Assembly: GCF_002368115.1 (NCBI RefSeq)
Contig: NZ_AP018316.1
Coordinates: 5,050,162-5,114,161 of the forward strand
DNA: 64,000 nt
Direction: 5' to 3'
Source of the DNA: Dolichospermum compactum NIES-806
Lineage (GTDB): Bacteria > Cyanobacteriota > Cyanobacteriia > Cyanobacteriales > Nostocaceae
A program made the position numbers and the translations under genes. Positions 1 through 8,094 of this stretch are shown here, piece after piece. The stretch's first letter is position 1, and each line of letters starts with the position of its first letter. The notes beneath the pieces are model-generated. The model was not told the DNA's origin and did no database searches. It worked only from the letters and a program-made list of their open reading frames with translations.

Positions 1-362
1 AGCCTCACCCCGAATCCGTACCCATCAATATTCTTTCCCAAGTTCCCGGTACACCTTTAGAAAATCAACCAGATGTCCCCATTTGGGATGTAGTGCGGAT
101 GATTGCCACTGCTAGAATTATTATGCCTAAATCTGACGTGCGGTTAAGTGCAGGTAGGGCGAGACTTTCCCAAGTAGAACAAGCTTTATGCTTCATGGCT
201 GGTGCAAATTCCATCTTCTCCAGCGATGATAATAAAATGTTGACGGTGACAACTCCCTGTCCTGATTATGACGCAGATAAAGAAATGTTGAATTTGCTTG
301 GTTTGGAAATGCGTCCCCCATTCCAAAAGCAGGAAAAAACACCAACTCCAGCGATGATATAA
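1..362 (+). CDS. bioB: Biotin synthase, C-terminal part (partial at window edge)
   Basis: The gene enters from the left edge; codons read in frame from base 3 to a TAA at 360-362, about 119 residues. BioB is the radical-SAM enzyme that inserts sulfur into dethiobiotin. The visible part begins with the family stretch HPESVPINIL and carries VRLSAGR, the region that in E. coli BioB holds the arginine ligand (Arg260) of the [2Fe-2S] cluster, followed by CFMAGANSIF. The radical-SAM cysteine motif lies outside the window. An ATG at 93 is internal and is not the start. The call is secure for the visible part. Confidence 0.93.
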   Translation, partial: PHPESVPINILSQVPGTPLENQPDVPIWDVVRMIATARIIMPKSDVRLSAGRARLSQVEQALCFMAGANSIFSSDDNKMLTVTTPCPDYDADKEMLNLLGLEMRPPFQKQEKTPTPAMI

Positions 363-443
363 CAATTGAAAATTACCTCTCCCTGACTGGGAGAGGACTC
401 GAATATGCTAGAATTTAGGGTGAACTTTAAGCAGGTGATGAAG

Positions 444-761
444 ATGACACAATCCACACCCCAAAGAGTTGTCCGTCGTGGTCGAGTATTTCCCGAAATT
501 CAGTGGACTGATGAACAAAAAGCTCAAGATAGAGCTAGAAGACAGGCATTTTCTGATCGTTGTTGGGTAATTTTTGAGCGTTTAAAACCAGAAATATTAG
601 ATAAATATTATGGTTGGTATATTGCTATTGAACCTGATAGCGGTGATTATTTTATTGATCAAGATAAGGAAGTAGCCAGTAAAATGGCCAGAGAAAAGTA
701 TCCTCATGTCATTCATCATATTTATGGCATTAATGAAACGGGAGTTAGTGGCAGAATATGA
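444..761 (+). CDS. Conserved hypothetical small protein
   Basis: About 105 residues from ATG 444. An AAGCAGG-like ribosome site at 429-435 lies 8 bases before this start; ATGs at 405 and 438 are also in frame but less well spaced. The N-terminal half is basic and helical (DRARRQAFSDRCW). The C-terminal half reads as a small alpha/beta unit (YYGWYIAIEPDSGDYFIDQD, then AREKYPHVIHHIYGINETG). That pattern resembles cyanobacterial DUF5678-like proteins often found beside an aspartyl-protease-like partner, but no such partner is next door. I do not recognise a function. Confidence 0.6.
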   Translation: MTQSTPQRVVRRGRVFPEIQWTDEQKAQDRARRQAFSDRCWVIFERLKPEILDKYYGWYIAIEPDSGDYFIDQDKEVASKMAREKYPHVIHHIYGINETGVSGRI

Positions 762-853
762 TTGAGGGAAGATTTGGAGAGAAAGGTCATTTTTAAAGTT
801 GAGTTACTTATTACTTAATTCAATCTAAATTGTTTTCAAATCCTATATATTAT

Positions 854-3800
854 ATGAATAATCTACAAACCTACATTCAAGAAGTTACACAAGTTTATCA
901 ACAACAAAATGCCACAGAACATACATATCGCCCAGCATTAAAAAAATTAATGGAATCTTTAGATTCTCAAATTCAAGCTATTAATGAACCAAAAAGAATA
1001 GCTTGCGGTGCGCCAGATTTTGTAGTGAAAAATGGTATTTTAGAAATTGGACATATTGAAGCTAAAGATATAGGTGTTTCTCTCAAGAAAGTAGAAAAAA
1101 CTGCCCAAATGGGGCGTTATTTTCAGGCTTTAGGTAATTTGATTTTAACTGATTATTTAGAATTTCGCTGGTATATTCAAGGAGAATTAAAATTATCTGC
1201 TTCTTTAGGAACTATTGATAAAAACAAAAAAATCAAAGTTGATAAACAAGGAATACAGGAAGTTGATCAACTTTTACGGCAATTTTTATTAGCTAAAGTT
1301 CCCCAAGTGACCACACCGAAGGATTTAGCTAAACGTATGGCTAGTTTAGCCCAATTAATGAGAGATGCTATCAAAACGGCGTTAAATGATGTGGATAATG
1401 GGGGAATGTTACGTCAGCAGCTAGAGTCATTTCAACGAGTATTAATTAAAGATTTGACGGTGGAACAGTTTGCAGATATGTACGCCCAAACTATTTGTTA
1501 TGGGTTATTTGCAGCGCGGTGTAACACTGATAATGTTAATACTTTTTCGCGGGAAACAGCAGCTTTTAAATTACCGAAAACTAACCCTTTTTTAAGGAGT
1601 ATTTTTGGACAAATAGCCGGACCAGATTTAGATGATAGAATTAGTTGGGCTGTGGATAATTTAGCGAATATTCTGCAACAAACGGAAATGGCAGAAATTC
1701 TCAAAGATTTTGGTAAACGTACCCGTAGGGAAGACCCTGTTGTGCATTTTTATGAGACATTTTTGGCAGAATATGATCCAAAAATGCGAGAATCAAGAGG
1801 GGTTTATTATACTCCTGAACCTGTGGTTAATTATATTGTTAAAAGTGTAGATTATATTCTCAAACATAAGTTTAATATTAGTAAAGGTTTAGCAGATTCT
1901 AAAAAAATTAAAATTCCTAATCCTAAAGGGGAGGGAATTATAGAAACCCATCAAGTTTTGATTTTAGATCCTGCGGTGGGTACGGGAACTTTTATGCACA
2001 GTGTGATTGATTTTATTTATGATAAGTTTAAATCTCAAAAAGGAATGTGGTCAAGTTATGTTAGTCAACATTTATTACCCCGATTATTTGGGTTTGAATT
2101 GTTGATGGCACCCTATACTGTAGCACACATGAAATTAGGTTTACAGTTGCAAGAATTGGGTTATGATTTTAGTTCTAAGGAACGGTTAAGGATTTATTTA
2201 ACTAATACATTACAAGAGGCTTTTCAAATTCCTGCTGCTGATGGTTTTATGAACAGAATTAGAGATGAAGCAGAAGCAGCAAAGGATATAAAACAAGATG
2301 TTCCTGTGATGGTAATTTTAGGAAATCCTCCCTATTCAGCAGTTTCAGCAAATACAGATCCTTGGATTGTCGGATTAGTCAGGGATTATTATCAACTTGA
2401 TGGTAAAGCACTCAAAGAATATAATTCGCAAAGTTTATTAGATGATTATGTAAAATTTATCCGTTTTGCTCAACATCGAGTTTCCGAAACGGGTTATGGT
2501 ATTGTGGCTTTAATTACGAATCATGGTTATTTAGATAATCCCACTTTTCGGGGAATGCGTCAAAATTTGATGGAAACTTTTGATGAGATTTATGTTTTAG
2601 ATTTACATGGTAATAGTAAGAAAAAAGAAGTTTGTCCTGACGGTTCACAAGATAAAAATGTTTTTGACATTCAGCAAGGTGTAGCAATCAGTATTTTTAT
2701 TAAATATGAAAATAGTCAGCAAAAATTAGCAACGGTTTATCATGCTGATTTATGGGGTATGAGAGAGGTTTATGATAATAAAGAATTAGTTGGTGGTAAG
2801 TATCATTGGTTAGCAGAAAATGATATTAGTTTAACAAAATGGAAACAATTAGAACCAAATACACCATTTTATTTATTCAAGTTTCAAAATACAAAGTTTT
2901 TGCCAGAATATGATCAATGCTGGAAAATAACAGAAGTTTTACCTATCAATCTAACTGGAGTGAAAACAAATAGAGATAAATTATTAGTTGATATTGATAA
3001 TTCAAGTTTAATAAAAAGAATAGAAGATTTAGCTCAATATAAATACTCAGATGAAGAAATCAATCAAAAATATCAATTGAGTAATGATGATTATTGGAAT
3101 ACAAATCGAGAGAGATCGAAAATTAGATCAGTTAACTGGTCAGATAATATTATTCCCTACCTTTACAGAGCTTTTGATAAAAGATGGCTTTTATATCAAA
3201 TAAATCTCATTCAAATCAAACGTGGTGGTGCAGGATATAGTGTAATGCGCCACATGATTAATCATGAAAATTTGGGGTTAGGCGTAGGTCGTCAGGGAAT
3301 TGCTGTAAATGACCCATTATGGTCTTTAATTATTGCATTTGAAAATGTAATTGATACTAATATATTTAGAAGAGGTGGTATTAATATTTTTCCTCTCTAT
3401 ATCTATCCTGAAACTCAAGCAGAAAGAGATATGGGGATGAATCGCCGCCCCAATTTATCCCCAGAATTTATTACAGAGTTTTACCAAAAACTAGATTTAG
3501 AATTTATTGTAGATGGAAAAGGAGATAAAACTAAAACCTTTGGACCAGAGGATATTTTTAATTACATTTATGCTGTTTTTCATTCTCCTAACTACCGTCA
3601 ACGCTACGCCGAATTTTTAAAGATTGATTTTCCGCGTGTTCCTTTAACTTCCAATACTGCGCTTTTTTGGGAATTAGTAATCAAAGGTGATAAATTAGTC
3701 AAATATCATTTAATGAAAGAAACAGGAACAGAAATTTCTACCTATCCTATTCCTGGTTCTGATATTGTGGAACAAGTGAAATATAATGAAAATCATCAAC

Positions 3801-4036
3801 AAATATGGATTAATTCTGAACAGTATTTTGATCAAGTTCCGCAACAAATTTGGAATTTTTATATAGGTGGTTATCAAGTTTGTCAAAAATGGCTAAAAGA
3901 TAGAAAAGGACGAGAACTGAATTTTGATGATATTAGCCATTATCAAAATATTATTTCCATCATATCGGAAACTATTCAGATTATGGAAGATATTGATCAA
4001 ATTATTGAAAAATATGGCAGTTTTCCGTTAGAATAA
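854..4036 (+). CDS. One-polypeptide restriction-modification enzyme (nuclease + N6-adenine methyltransferase)
   Basis: About 1060 residues from ATG 854 (a TTG at 830 is also in frame; neither has a clear ribosome site). The N-terminus has a PD-(D/E)xK-type nuclease signature: PDFVV near residue 55, then IEAKD at 68-72. A helical stretch follows. The methyltransferase has YYTPEPVVNYI, the SAM loop DPAVGTGTF from residue 372 and the catalytic NPPY at 491-494. The C-terminal 450 residues are a probable target-recognition region. No helicase motifs separate nuclease and methylase, so it is closer to type IIG/IIL enzymes than to a full type ISP enzyme. The target sequence cannot be read from the gene. 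A broken specificity-like gene follows directly. Confidence 0.88.
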   Translation: MNNLQTYIQEVTQVYQQQNATEHTYRPALKKLMESLDSQIQAINEPKRIACGAPDFVVKNGILEIGHIEAKDIGVSLKKVEKTAQMGRYFQALGNLILTDYLEFRWYIQGELKLSASLGTIDKNKKIKVDKQGIQEVDQLLRQFLLAKVPQVTTPKDLAKRMASLAQLMRDAIKTALNDVDNGGMLRQQLESFQRVLIKDLTVEQFADMYAQTICYGLFAARCNTDNVNTFSRETAAFKLPKTNPFLRSIFGQIAGPDLDDRISWAVDNLANILQQTEMAEILKDFGKRTRREDPVVHFYETFLAEYDPKMRESRGVYYTPEPVVNYIVKSVDYILKHKFNISKGLADSKKIKIPNPKGEGIIETHQVLILDPAVGTGTFMHSVIDFIYDKFKSQKGMWSSYVSQHLLPRLFGFELLMAPYTVAHMKLGLQLQELGYDFSSKERLRIYLTNTLQEAFQIPAADGFMNRIRDEAEAAKDIKQDVPVMVILGNPPYSAVSANTDPWIVGLVRDYYQLDGKALKEYNSQSLLDDYVKFIRFAQHRVSETGYGIVALITNHGYLDNPTFRGMRQNLMETFDEIYVLDLHGNSKKKEVCPDGSQDKNVFDIQQGVAISIFIKYENSQQKLATVYHADLWGMREVYDNKELVGGKYHWLAENDISLTKWKQLEPNTPFYLFKFQNTKFLPEYDQCWKITEVLPINLTGVKTNRDKLLVDIDNSSLIKRIEDLAQYKYSDEEINQKYQLSNDDYWNTNRERSKIRSVNWSDNIIPYLYRAFDKRWLLYQINLIQIKRGGAGYSVMRHMINHENLGLGVGRQGIAVNDPLWSLIIAFENVIDTNIFRRGGINIFPLYIYPETQAERDMGMNRRPNLSPEFITEFYQKLDLEFIVDGKGDKTKTFGPEDIFNYIYAVFHSPNYRQRYAEFLKIDFPRVPLTSNTALFWELVIKGDKLVKYHLMKETGTEISTYPIPGSDIVEQVKYNENHQQIWINSEQYFDQVPQQIWNFYIGGYQVCQKWLKDRKGRELNFDDISHYQNIISIISETIQIMEDIDQIIEKYGSFPLE

Positions 4037-4052
4037 TAGTTAACAACAAGAT

Positions 4053-4403
4053 ATGAAGACAGTCACAATATTTGATATTTTAGACATTACTACAAAATCT
4101 CCCCAGCGTGTTATTTGAACTGCTATAACAGCCCCCTACACTAGCTTTGGTTCTGTTCAACCGCTTGTAACTCAAACTTCTATAAAATCTTTACCAATAC
4201 CTATTTTTGATTTTCAATTTCAACAGCATATTAATTCAAAATTGCTCGAAAGTTTTGATTTAAAGCAAAAATCCAAACAACTTCTAGAAATTGCTAAAAT
4301 AGGAGTAGAAAAAGCGATAGAAACCGATGAAGCAACAGCTACAGATTGGATAAATCAGCAATTGGCAATATTAGGAATTGATATCAAAAGCATCATTAGT
4401 TAA
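4053..4403 (+). pseudogene. Broken restriction specificity-subunit-like gene
   Basis: A continuous 117-codon frame runs from ATG 4053 to TAA 4401-4403 with one in-frame TGA at 4116-4118 (codon 22). After the stop it reads APYTSFGSVQPLV, LPIPIFDFQFQQHINSKLL and KSKQLLEIAKIGVEKAIE. This matches the conserved distal region and long helix of type I restriction specificity (HsdS-like) proteins. The target-recognition domains are absent, so it is a shortened remnant. It starts 17 bases after the restriction-modification gene and probably belonged to that locus. The last 49 bases recur almost unchanged at 5022-5070. Confidence 0.7.
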
Positions 4404-4415
4404 TTTCCTGTTGTA

Positions 4416-4521
4416 TATAGCGGTATGCACTTGCATGAGATACATCATAGCCCCCTCATCGCTTGCGGGGAGGGGGTTGGGGGTGGGGTTCTTGTATCTC
4501 ACTCAATCGAGAACCGCTATA
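4416..4521. repeat. 106-bp imperfect palindromic element with G-rich core
   Basis: Two 28-base arms (4416-4443 and 4494-4521) are inverted repeats matching at 21 of 28 positions, ending in TATAGCGGT and ACCGCTATA. The centre contains a C-rich/G-rich core (about 4448-4493). The same core occurs at about 15807-15852 and in a diverged form at about 37268-37310. It is a MITE-like or REP-like non-coding element just downstream of the broken specificity gene. Short reading frames across it look spurious. Confidence 0.75.
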
Positions 4522-4645
4522 ATATTTATATATATTTTCCCTGATCAATCTAACAGCTTACTATCACGGCAAATTTTGTCATAATATAAAGATAGGATTC
4601 CCATGACTAATTACGCTTTATCAACATTATGAGGAATAAATAATT

Positions 4646-4984
4646 ATGTCTCAATCCGATTTAATCAATAAACCAGAATTAAGTAACACTACCAAAGAAA
4701 ATCATCTCATAGAAATTTTACGAGAAATTCAAGCAACACCTAAAGAATATTGGCCAAATCTCTTACAAATAATGCGAGTATTTCGAGAAAGTGTTACTTT
4801 TAAACCTGAGATTTTTAACCATTCTCAGCTAGAAATAGATGCACAACAACAAATTTTAAATCAACAGCATCAATTACTCAAAGAATTAACCAAAGAGTGG
4901 TTAGAAGAAGGAGAACAAGAAGAACAAACGGAAACTTGGGAATATTTGCGGCAAAAACAAGAAATTGATGATAATCCTTTTTAA
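4646..4984 (+). CDS. Small acidic hypothetical protein
   Basis: 112 residues; a GAGGAA ribosome site at 4631-4636 lies 9 bases before the ATG. The protein is rich in Glu, Gln and Leu and is predicted mostly helical; the second half (QQQILNQQHQLLKELTKEWL, then EEGEQEEQTE) looks like a coiled coil. It ends LRQKQEIDDNPF. I recognise no domain. It sits between two copies of a 49-bp sequence (4339-4387 and 5022-5070). It may be a small regulatory or antitoxin-like protein, but nothing proves it. Confidence 0.55.
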   Translation: MSQSDLINKPELSNTTKENHLIEILREIQATPKEYWPNLLQIMRVFRESVTFKPEIFNHSQLEIDAQQQILNQQHQLLKELTKEWLEEGEQEEQTETWEYLRQKQEIDDNPF

Positions 4985-5021
4985 GATTAAGCTGAATTTA
5001 TATGAATAAATTGATTTTCCT

Positions 5022-5070
5022 CTACAGATTGGATAAATCAATAATTTGCAATATTAGGAATTGATATCAA
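5022..5070 (+). repeat. 49-bp duplicate of the specificity-pseudogene tail
   Basis: These bases match 4339-4387 at 46 of 49 positions. The source copy encodes TDWINQQLAILGIDIK near the end of the broken specificity gene. This second copy has no reading frame around it, so it is a relic of a duplicated or displaced gene tail. Confidence 0.85.
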
Positions 5071-5145
5071 CAATGGAGGAGAAAATAAAAATTAATGCTG
5101 ATGTCATTTATAATAGAATAATAGCCGAGTAGTAGAGGTGAAACT

Positions 5146-5400
5146 ATGACCATTGAACAAGCGGTTTTAGAAAACCTGCGAGAGTTACCAACCGATAAAC
5201 AACAGGAAGTTTTAGATTTCATTCAATTTCTCAAACATAAATTACCACCAAAAAAACCAACTTTTAATTCTGACGGTGAAAATTTCTGGGAAATGACCTT
5301 ACGATTTCGGGAACGGATGGAAAGAGAAGGTATAGAATTTACAGATGATGATTTTGCCAATCTTAGAGATCGTAGTCCAGGACGAGAGGTAGAACTGTGA
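5146..5400 (+). CDS. DUF2281-type antitoxin (VapB-like)
   Basis: 84 residues, preceded by a GAGGTG ribosome site. The N-terminal half has the DUF2281 pattern (LENLRELPTDKQQEVLDFIQFL followed by KHKL), shared by many cyanobacterial antitoxins. The acidic C-terminus (ERMEREGIEFTDDDF) is the likely toxin-binding tail. Its TGA overlaps the GTG start of the PIN-domain gene by four bases, the usual antitoxin-first arrangement with coupled translation. The pair is probably self-repressed; I saw no clear operator. Confidence 0.85.
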   Translation: MTIEQAVLENLRELPTDKQQEVLDFIQFLKHKLPPKKPTFNSDGENFWEMTLRFRERMEREGIEFTDDDFANLRDRSPGREVEL

Positions 5401-5819
5401 CTTTTAGTTTCCTTTTAGACACTAATATTATTTCGGAAATTAACAAAAAAGTTCCCAATAAATTAGTTGTTGATAAAATGAATCAGTACCAAGGTGAAGT
5501 AGTTACAGCTTCGGTAGTTATTCATGAATTATTATTTGGCTGTTTACGTTTACCTCCTGAATCTGGAAGAAGACGTTTTTTAGAAGATTATATTGAAGAA
5601 ATACCTGTTAAAATGCCAGTTCTTGATTATGATATCAATGCTGCAAAATGGCACGCACAGGAAAGAGCTAGATTATCGAAAATTGGTAAAACACCTGCTT
5701 TTATTGATGGACAAATTGCCAGTATTGCCTTCTGCAATGACTTGATTTTAGTAACAAATAATGTGGCAGATTTTCAGGATTTTGAGGATCTGATAATTGA
5801 GAATTGGTTTATTAAATGA
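5397..5819 (+). CDS. vapC: PIN-domain toxin (VapC family ribonuclease)
   Basis: 140 residues from a GTG start overlapping the antitoxin stop. The PIN-domain acidic residues are all present: Asp8 in LLDTNIIS, Glu44 in VIHELLFG, Asp104 in FIDGQIASIA and Asp125 in NVADFQDF. VapC proteins are Mg-dependent ribonucleases that cut RNA, often tRNA, when the antitoxin is lost. Length is normal and the gene looks intact. Confidence 0.9.
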   Translation: MTFSFLLDTNIISEINKKVPNKLVVDKMNQYQGEVVTASVVIHELLFGCLRLPPESGRRRFLEDYIEEIPVKMPVLDYDINAAKWHAQERARLSKIGKTPAFIDGQIASIAFCNDLILVTNNVADFQDFEDLIIENWFIK

Positions 5820-5901
5820 GGGACTAACTGTAGAACAAATTGCTTGGATACTTGAGTTAGAGATCGAAGTGGTGAAAACTTGCAATCAAACAGCAAAGTA
5901 A
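5818..5901 (+). pseudogene. Short C-terminal remnant, Rpn/PD-(D/E)xK transposase-like
   Basis: Directly after the vapC stop, in another frame, 27 codons read EGLTVEQIAWILELEIEVV to a TAA at 5899-5901. This phrase is typical of the C-terminus of cyanobacterial Rpn-family recombination-promoting nuclease/transposase-like proteins. Nothing upstream continues it. It is a very short match. Confidence 0.4.
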
Positions 5902-5938
5902 TAAATAGACATTTGATAATCTGATTGAAACCGATACC

Positions 5939-5961
5939 TAAACCCACATAAAGTGGGTTTA
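5939..5961 (-). terminator. Hairpin terminator downstream of petL
   Basis: TAAACCCAC and GTGGGTTTA form a 9-bp perfect stem around a 5-base loop, 21 bases beyond the petL stop on the minus strand. There is only a short T-rich flank, so it is a plausible rather than strong intrinsic terminator. Confidence 0.6.
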
Positions 5962-5981
5962 ATTAGCGTCTAATTCTAGGA

Positions 5982-6074
5982 TTAGAGGATCTTAGCTCCG
6001 CGTAGACCGAATAACAAGCCTACAGCTACGCCCATAAACACGCCTAAAAAGACAATATATTCAACTACAGCCAT
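5982..6074 (-). CDS. petL: Cytochrome b6f complex subunit VI (PetL)
   Basis: A 30-residue membrane protein read on the minus strand, preceded by a CTGGAG ribosome site 8 bases upstream. It is a single hydrophobic helix (VVEYIVFLGVFMGVAVGLL) ending FGLRGAKIL. This matches the known cyanobacterial PetL pattern (Tyr-Ile at the start of the helix, GLLFGLRxAKIL at the end) in length and layout. PetL is a small peripheral subunit that stabilises the dimeric cytochrome b6f complex in the thylakoid membrane. It is transcribed away from aroB. Confidence 0.8.
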   Translation of the reverse strand: MAVVEYIVFLGVFMGVAVGLLFGLRGAKIL

Positions 6075-6204
6075 TTGTTTTGCTCCAGATTAGTTACTTA
6101 TTTCTATTCAATCATCAATAATTATTAAAGGGAACAGGGAATAGAAAAGAGGTTGTCAACTTGGGGTAAAATACCCAGACGAGTGATTATATTAGGGTTA
6201 GGGA

Positions 6205-7314
6205 ATGAGTTCTGTAATTAAAGTAGATATACCAGAAAAATCTTATGATATTACCATTGCACCTGGGAGTTTAGATCAACTAGGTGAACAAATGGCGAGT
6301 TTGAAACTAGGTAAGAAAGTATTGCTAGTTTCCAACCCGATGATATTTAAATATTATGGCGAAAGAGCGATCGCCTCTTTAGAAAAAGCCGGTTTTCAAG
6401 TCGTCAGCTACAACCTACCCCCTGGTGAACGCTACAAAACCCTCAACTCCATTCACAAACTCTACGACATTGCCCTCGAAAATCGCCTAGAACGCTCCTC
6501 CACAATGGTGGCATTAGGAGGAGGTGTAATCGGTGATATGACAGGCTTTGCCGCCGCCACATGGCTCAGAGGCATCAATGTCGTGCAAGTCCCCACCAGT
6601 CTCCTCGCAATGGTAGACTCAGCTATTGGTGGAAAAACTGGCGTAAATCATCCCCACGGCAAAAACTTGATTGGTGCATTCCATCAACCCAGTTTAGTTT
6701 TAATTGACCCAGAAGTCTTAAAAACCTTACCCGCTAGGGAATTTCGAGCAGGAATGGCAGAGGTGATCAAATACGGTATCATTTGGGACACCGAACTGTT
6801 TACTCAACTAACAGCAAGTAAACACCTTGACCAACTCCGCTATGTGAAATCCGACCTGATAAACAGCATATTAACTCATTCCTGTCAAGCAAAGGCAGAT
6901 GTTGTCGGCAAAGATGAAAAAGAATCTGGAATCAGAGCAATTTTAAATTATGGTCATACTATCGGTCATGCAGTAGAAAGCCTCACCGAATACCGTTTAT
7001 TCAAACATGGTGAAGCTGTCGGTATTGGTATGGTAGCAGCCGGAGACATTGCTGTAAAATTAGGACTTTGGACACAAGCAGACACAGAACGTCAAAACGC
7101 CTTAATCAAAAAAGCAGGTTTACCCACCCAGATACCCGCAGATTTAGATATTGAAGCTCTTATTGATGCTTTGCAATTAGACAAAAAAGTTAAATCTGGC
7201 AAAGTCCGCTTTGTCCTACCAACCCAAATTGGTACAGTCAAAGTTACCGACGAAGTACCAACAGAAATAATCAGAGAAGTATTAAAGGTGGGGTCTCAGC
7301 AATTCTCATCTTGA
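6205..7314 (+). CDS. aroB: 3-dehydroquinate synthase
   Basis: 369 residues. AroB is the NAD- and metal-dependent second enzyme of the shikimate pathway, turning DAHP into 3-dehydroquinate. Motifs: GGGVIGDMTGFAAATWLRG (nucleotide-binding region), the VPTSLLAMVDSAIGGKTGVN loop, NYGHTIGHAVES and KHGEAVGIGM with the metal-binding histidines. The start has no strong ribosome site. The last residues (GSQQFSS) are encoded inside the left arm of a small inverted repeat (7298-7417), so the natural C-terminus may have been altered by that element. Confidence 0.97.
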   Translation: MSSVIKVDIPEKSYDITIAPGSLDQLGEQMASLKLGKKVLLVSNPMIFKYYGERAIASLEKAGFQVVSYNLPPGERYKTLNSIHKLYDIALENRLERSSTMVALGGGVIGDMTGFAAATWLRGINVVQVPTSLLAMVDSAIGGKTGVNHPHGKNLIGAFHQPSLVLIDPEVLKTLPAREFRAGMAEVIKYGIIWDTELFTQLTASKHLDQLRYVKSDLINSILTHSCQAKADVVGKDEKESGIRAILNYGHTIGHAVESLTEYRLFKHGEAVGIGMVAAGDIAVKLGLWTQADTERQNALIKKAGLPTQIPADLDIEALIDALQLDKKVKSGKVRFVLPTQIGTVKVTDEVPTEIIREVLKVGSQQFSS

Positions 7315-7417
7315 AACGAGTTTGCGCCATTTCAGCGATCGCCGGATTTGTTAAGAATTGTAAACCCCTATGAATGTAAGGGTTTAAATGTCATGAAACC
7401 TTAAAATGAGAATTGCT
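7298..7417. repeat. Small inverted-repeat element overlapping the aroB 3' end
   Basis: A 12-base perfect inverted repeat (AGCAATTCTCAT at 7298-7309, ATGAGAATTGCT at 7406-7417) brackets 96 bases that hold a HIP1 octamer and a TAAACCC...GGGTTTA hairpin (7361-7386). The inner hairpin could end aroB transcription. The left arm contains the last aroB codons. Confidence 0.55.
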
Positions 7418-7457
7418 ACGGGGTCTCCCCGCCCTTTTTAACTAACACCAGATCGTG

Positions 7458-7823
7458 CTAAACTGGCAAAGGTGCTGAACCATTCAATTGCCGAGCAGCA
7501 TTGATGCAAACTGGACAATCACAGCCAAATAGCTTGATAGCAAGATCACTTTCAGCATCGGAAAATTCTAGTTCTTTAGAATTATTTGTATCCGCTTGTG
7601 CCACTTGCATAGGTTCTTTAGCAACGCTCAAAGGAGTATTACTCACCTGTATACATACCTTTTTCGGAGTTGCTGAATGGGGAGACATGACACAAGATTC
7701 ATGAGTACCAGCAGTGTCACCTGTTTGACTAGCATGAGCAGGTCTAGCCATCATCACCATAGATAACATAGATGAGAACAAAACTGGGCTAGAAATCAAA
7801 GTTAAAATAAATCTTTTGTTCAT
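7458..7823 (-). CDS. Small exported protein with CDCPVC motif, function unknown
   Basis: 121 residues. A signal peptide is clear: MNKRF, a hydrophobic stretch to about residue 26, then a likely cleavage after ARPAHA (near residue 31). The mature part has scattered cysteines (HESCVMSP, KKVCIQV) and a C-terminal FGCDCPVCINAARQL. The CDCPVC cluster could bind a metal or form disulfides. I recognise no family. It is convergent with aroB and probably sits in the periplasm or thylakoid lumen. Confidence 0.7.
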   Translation of the reverse strand: MNKRFILTLISSPVLFSSMLSMVMMARPAHASQTGDTAGTHESCVMSPHSATPKKVCIQVSNTPLSVAKEPMQVAQADTNNSKELEFSDAESDLAIKLFGCDCPVCINAARQLNGSAPLPV

Positions 7824-8094
7824 GTACTGTTAAAAACCTTGTTATTAGGGAAATAAACCAACTTATCTTTTCCGACAACTTGGTTGTTAATCAGTCTATC
7901 TTATCTAAGAAGAGGAAACAGGGAACGGGTGACAGGTAACAAGGAACAGGGAATAGGTAGCTTTTTACTAATTACCCGTAATCACTAATATCACGTAAGT
8001 TTTCGGCTTTGCGTTTAAAATTAATTACATAAAATTAGAGTAAATACTCATTAAGATATAATCCAGATTATGTTCTGATTTGAGGTTTAGGCTT

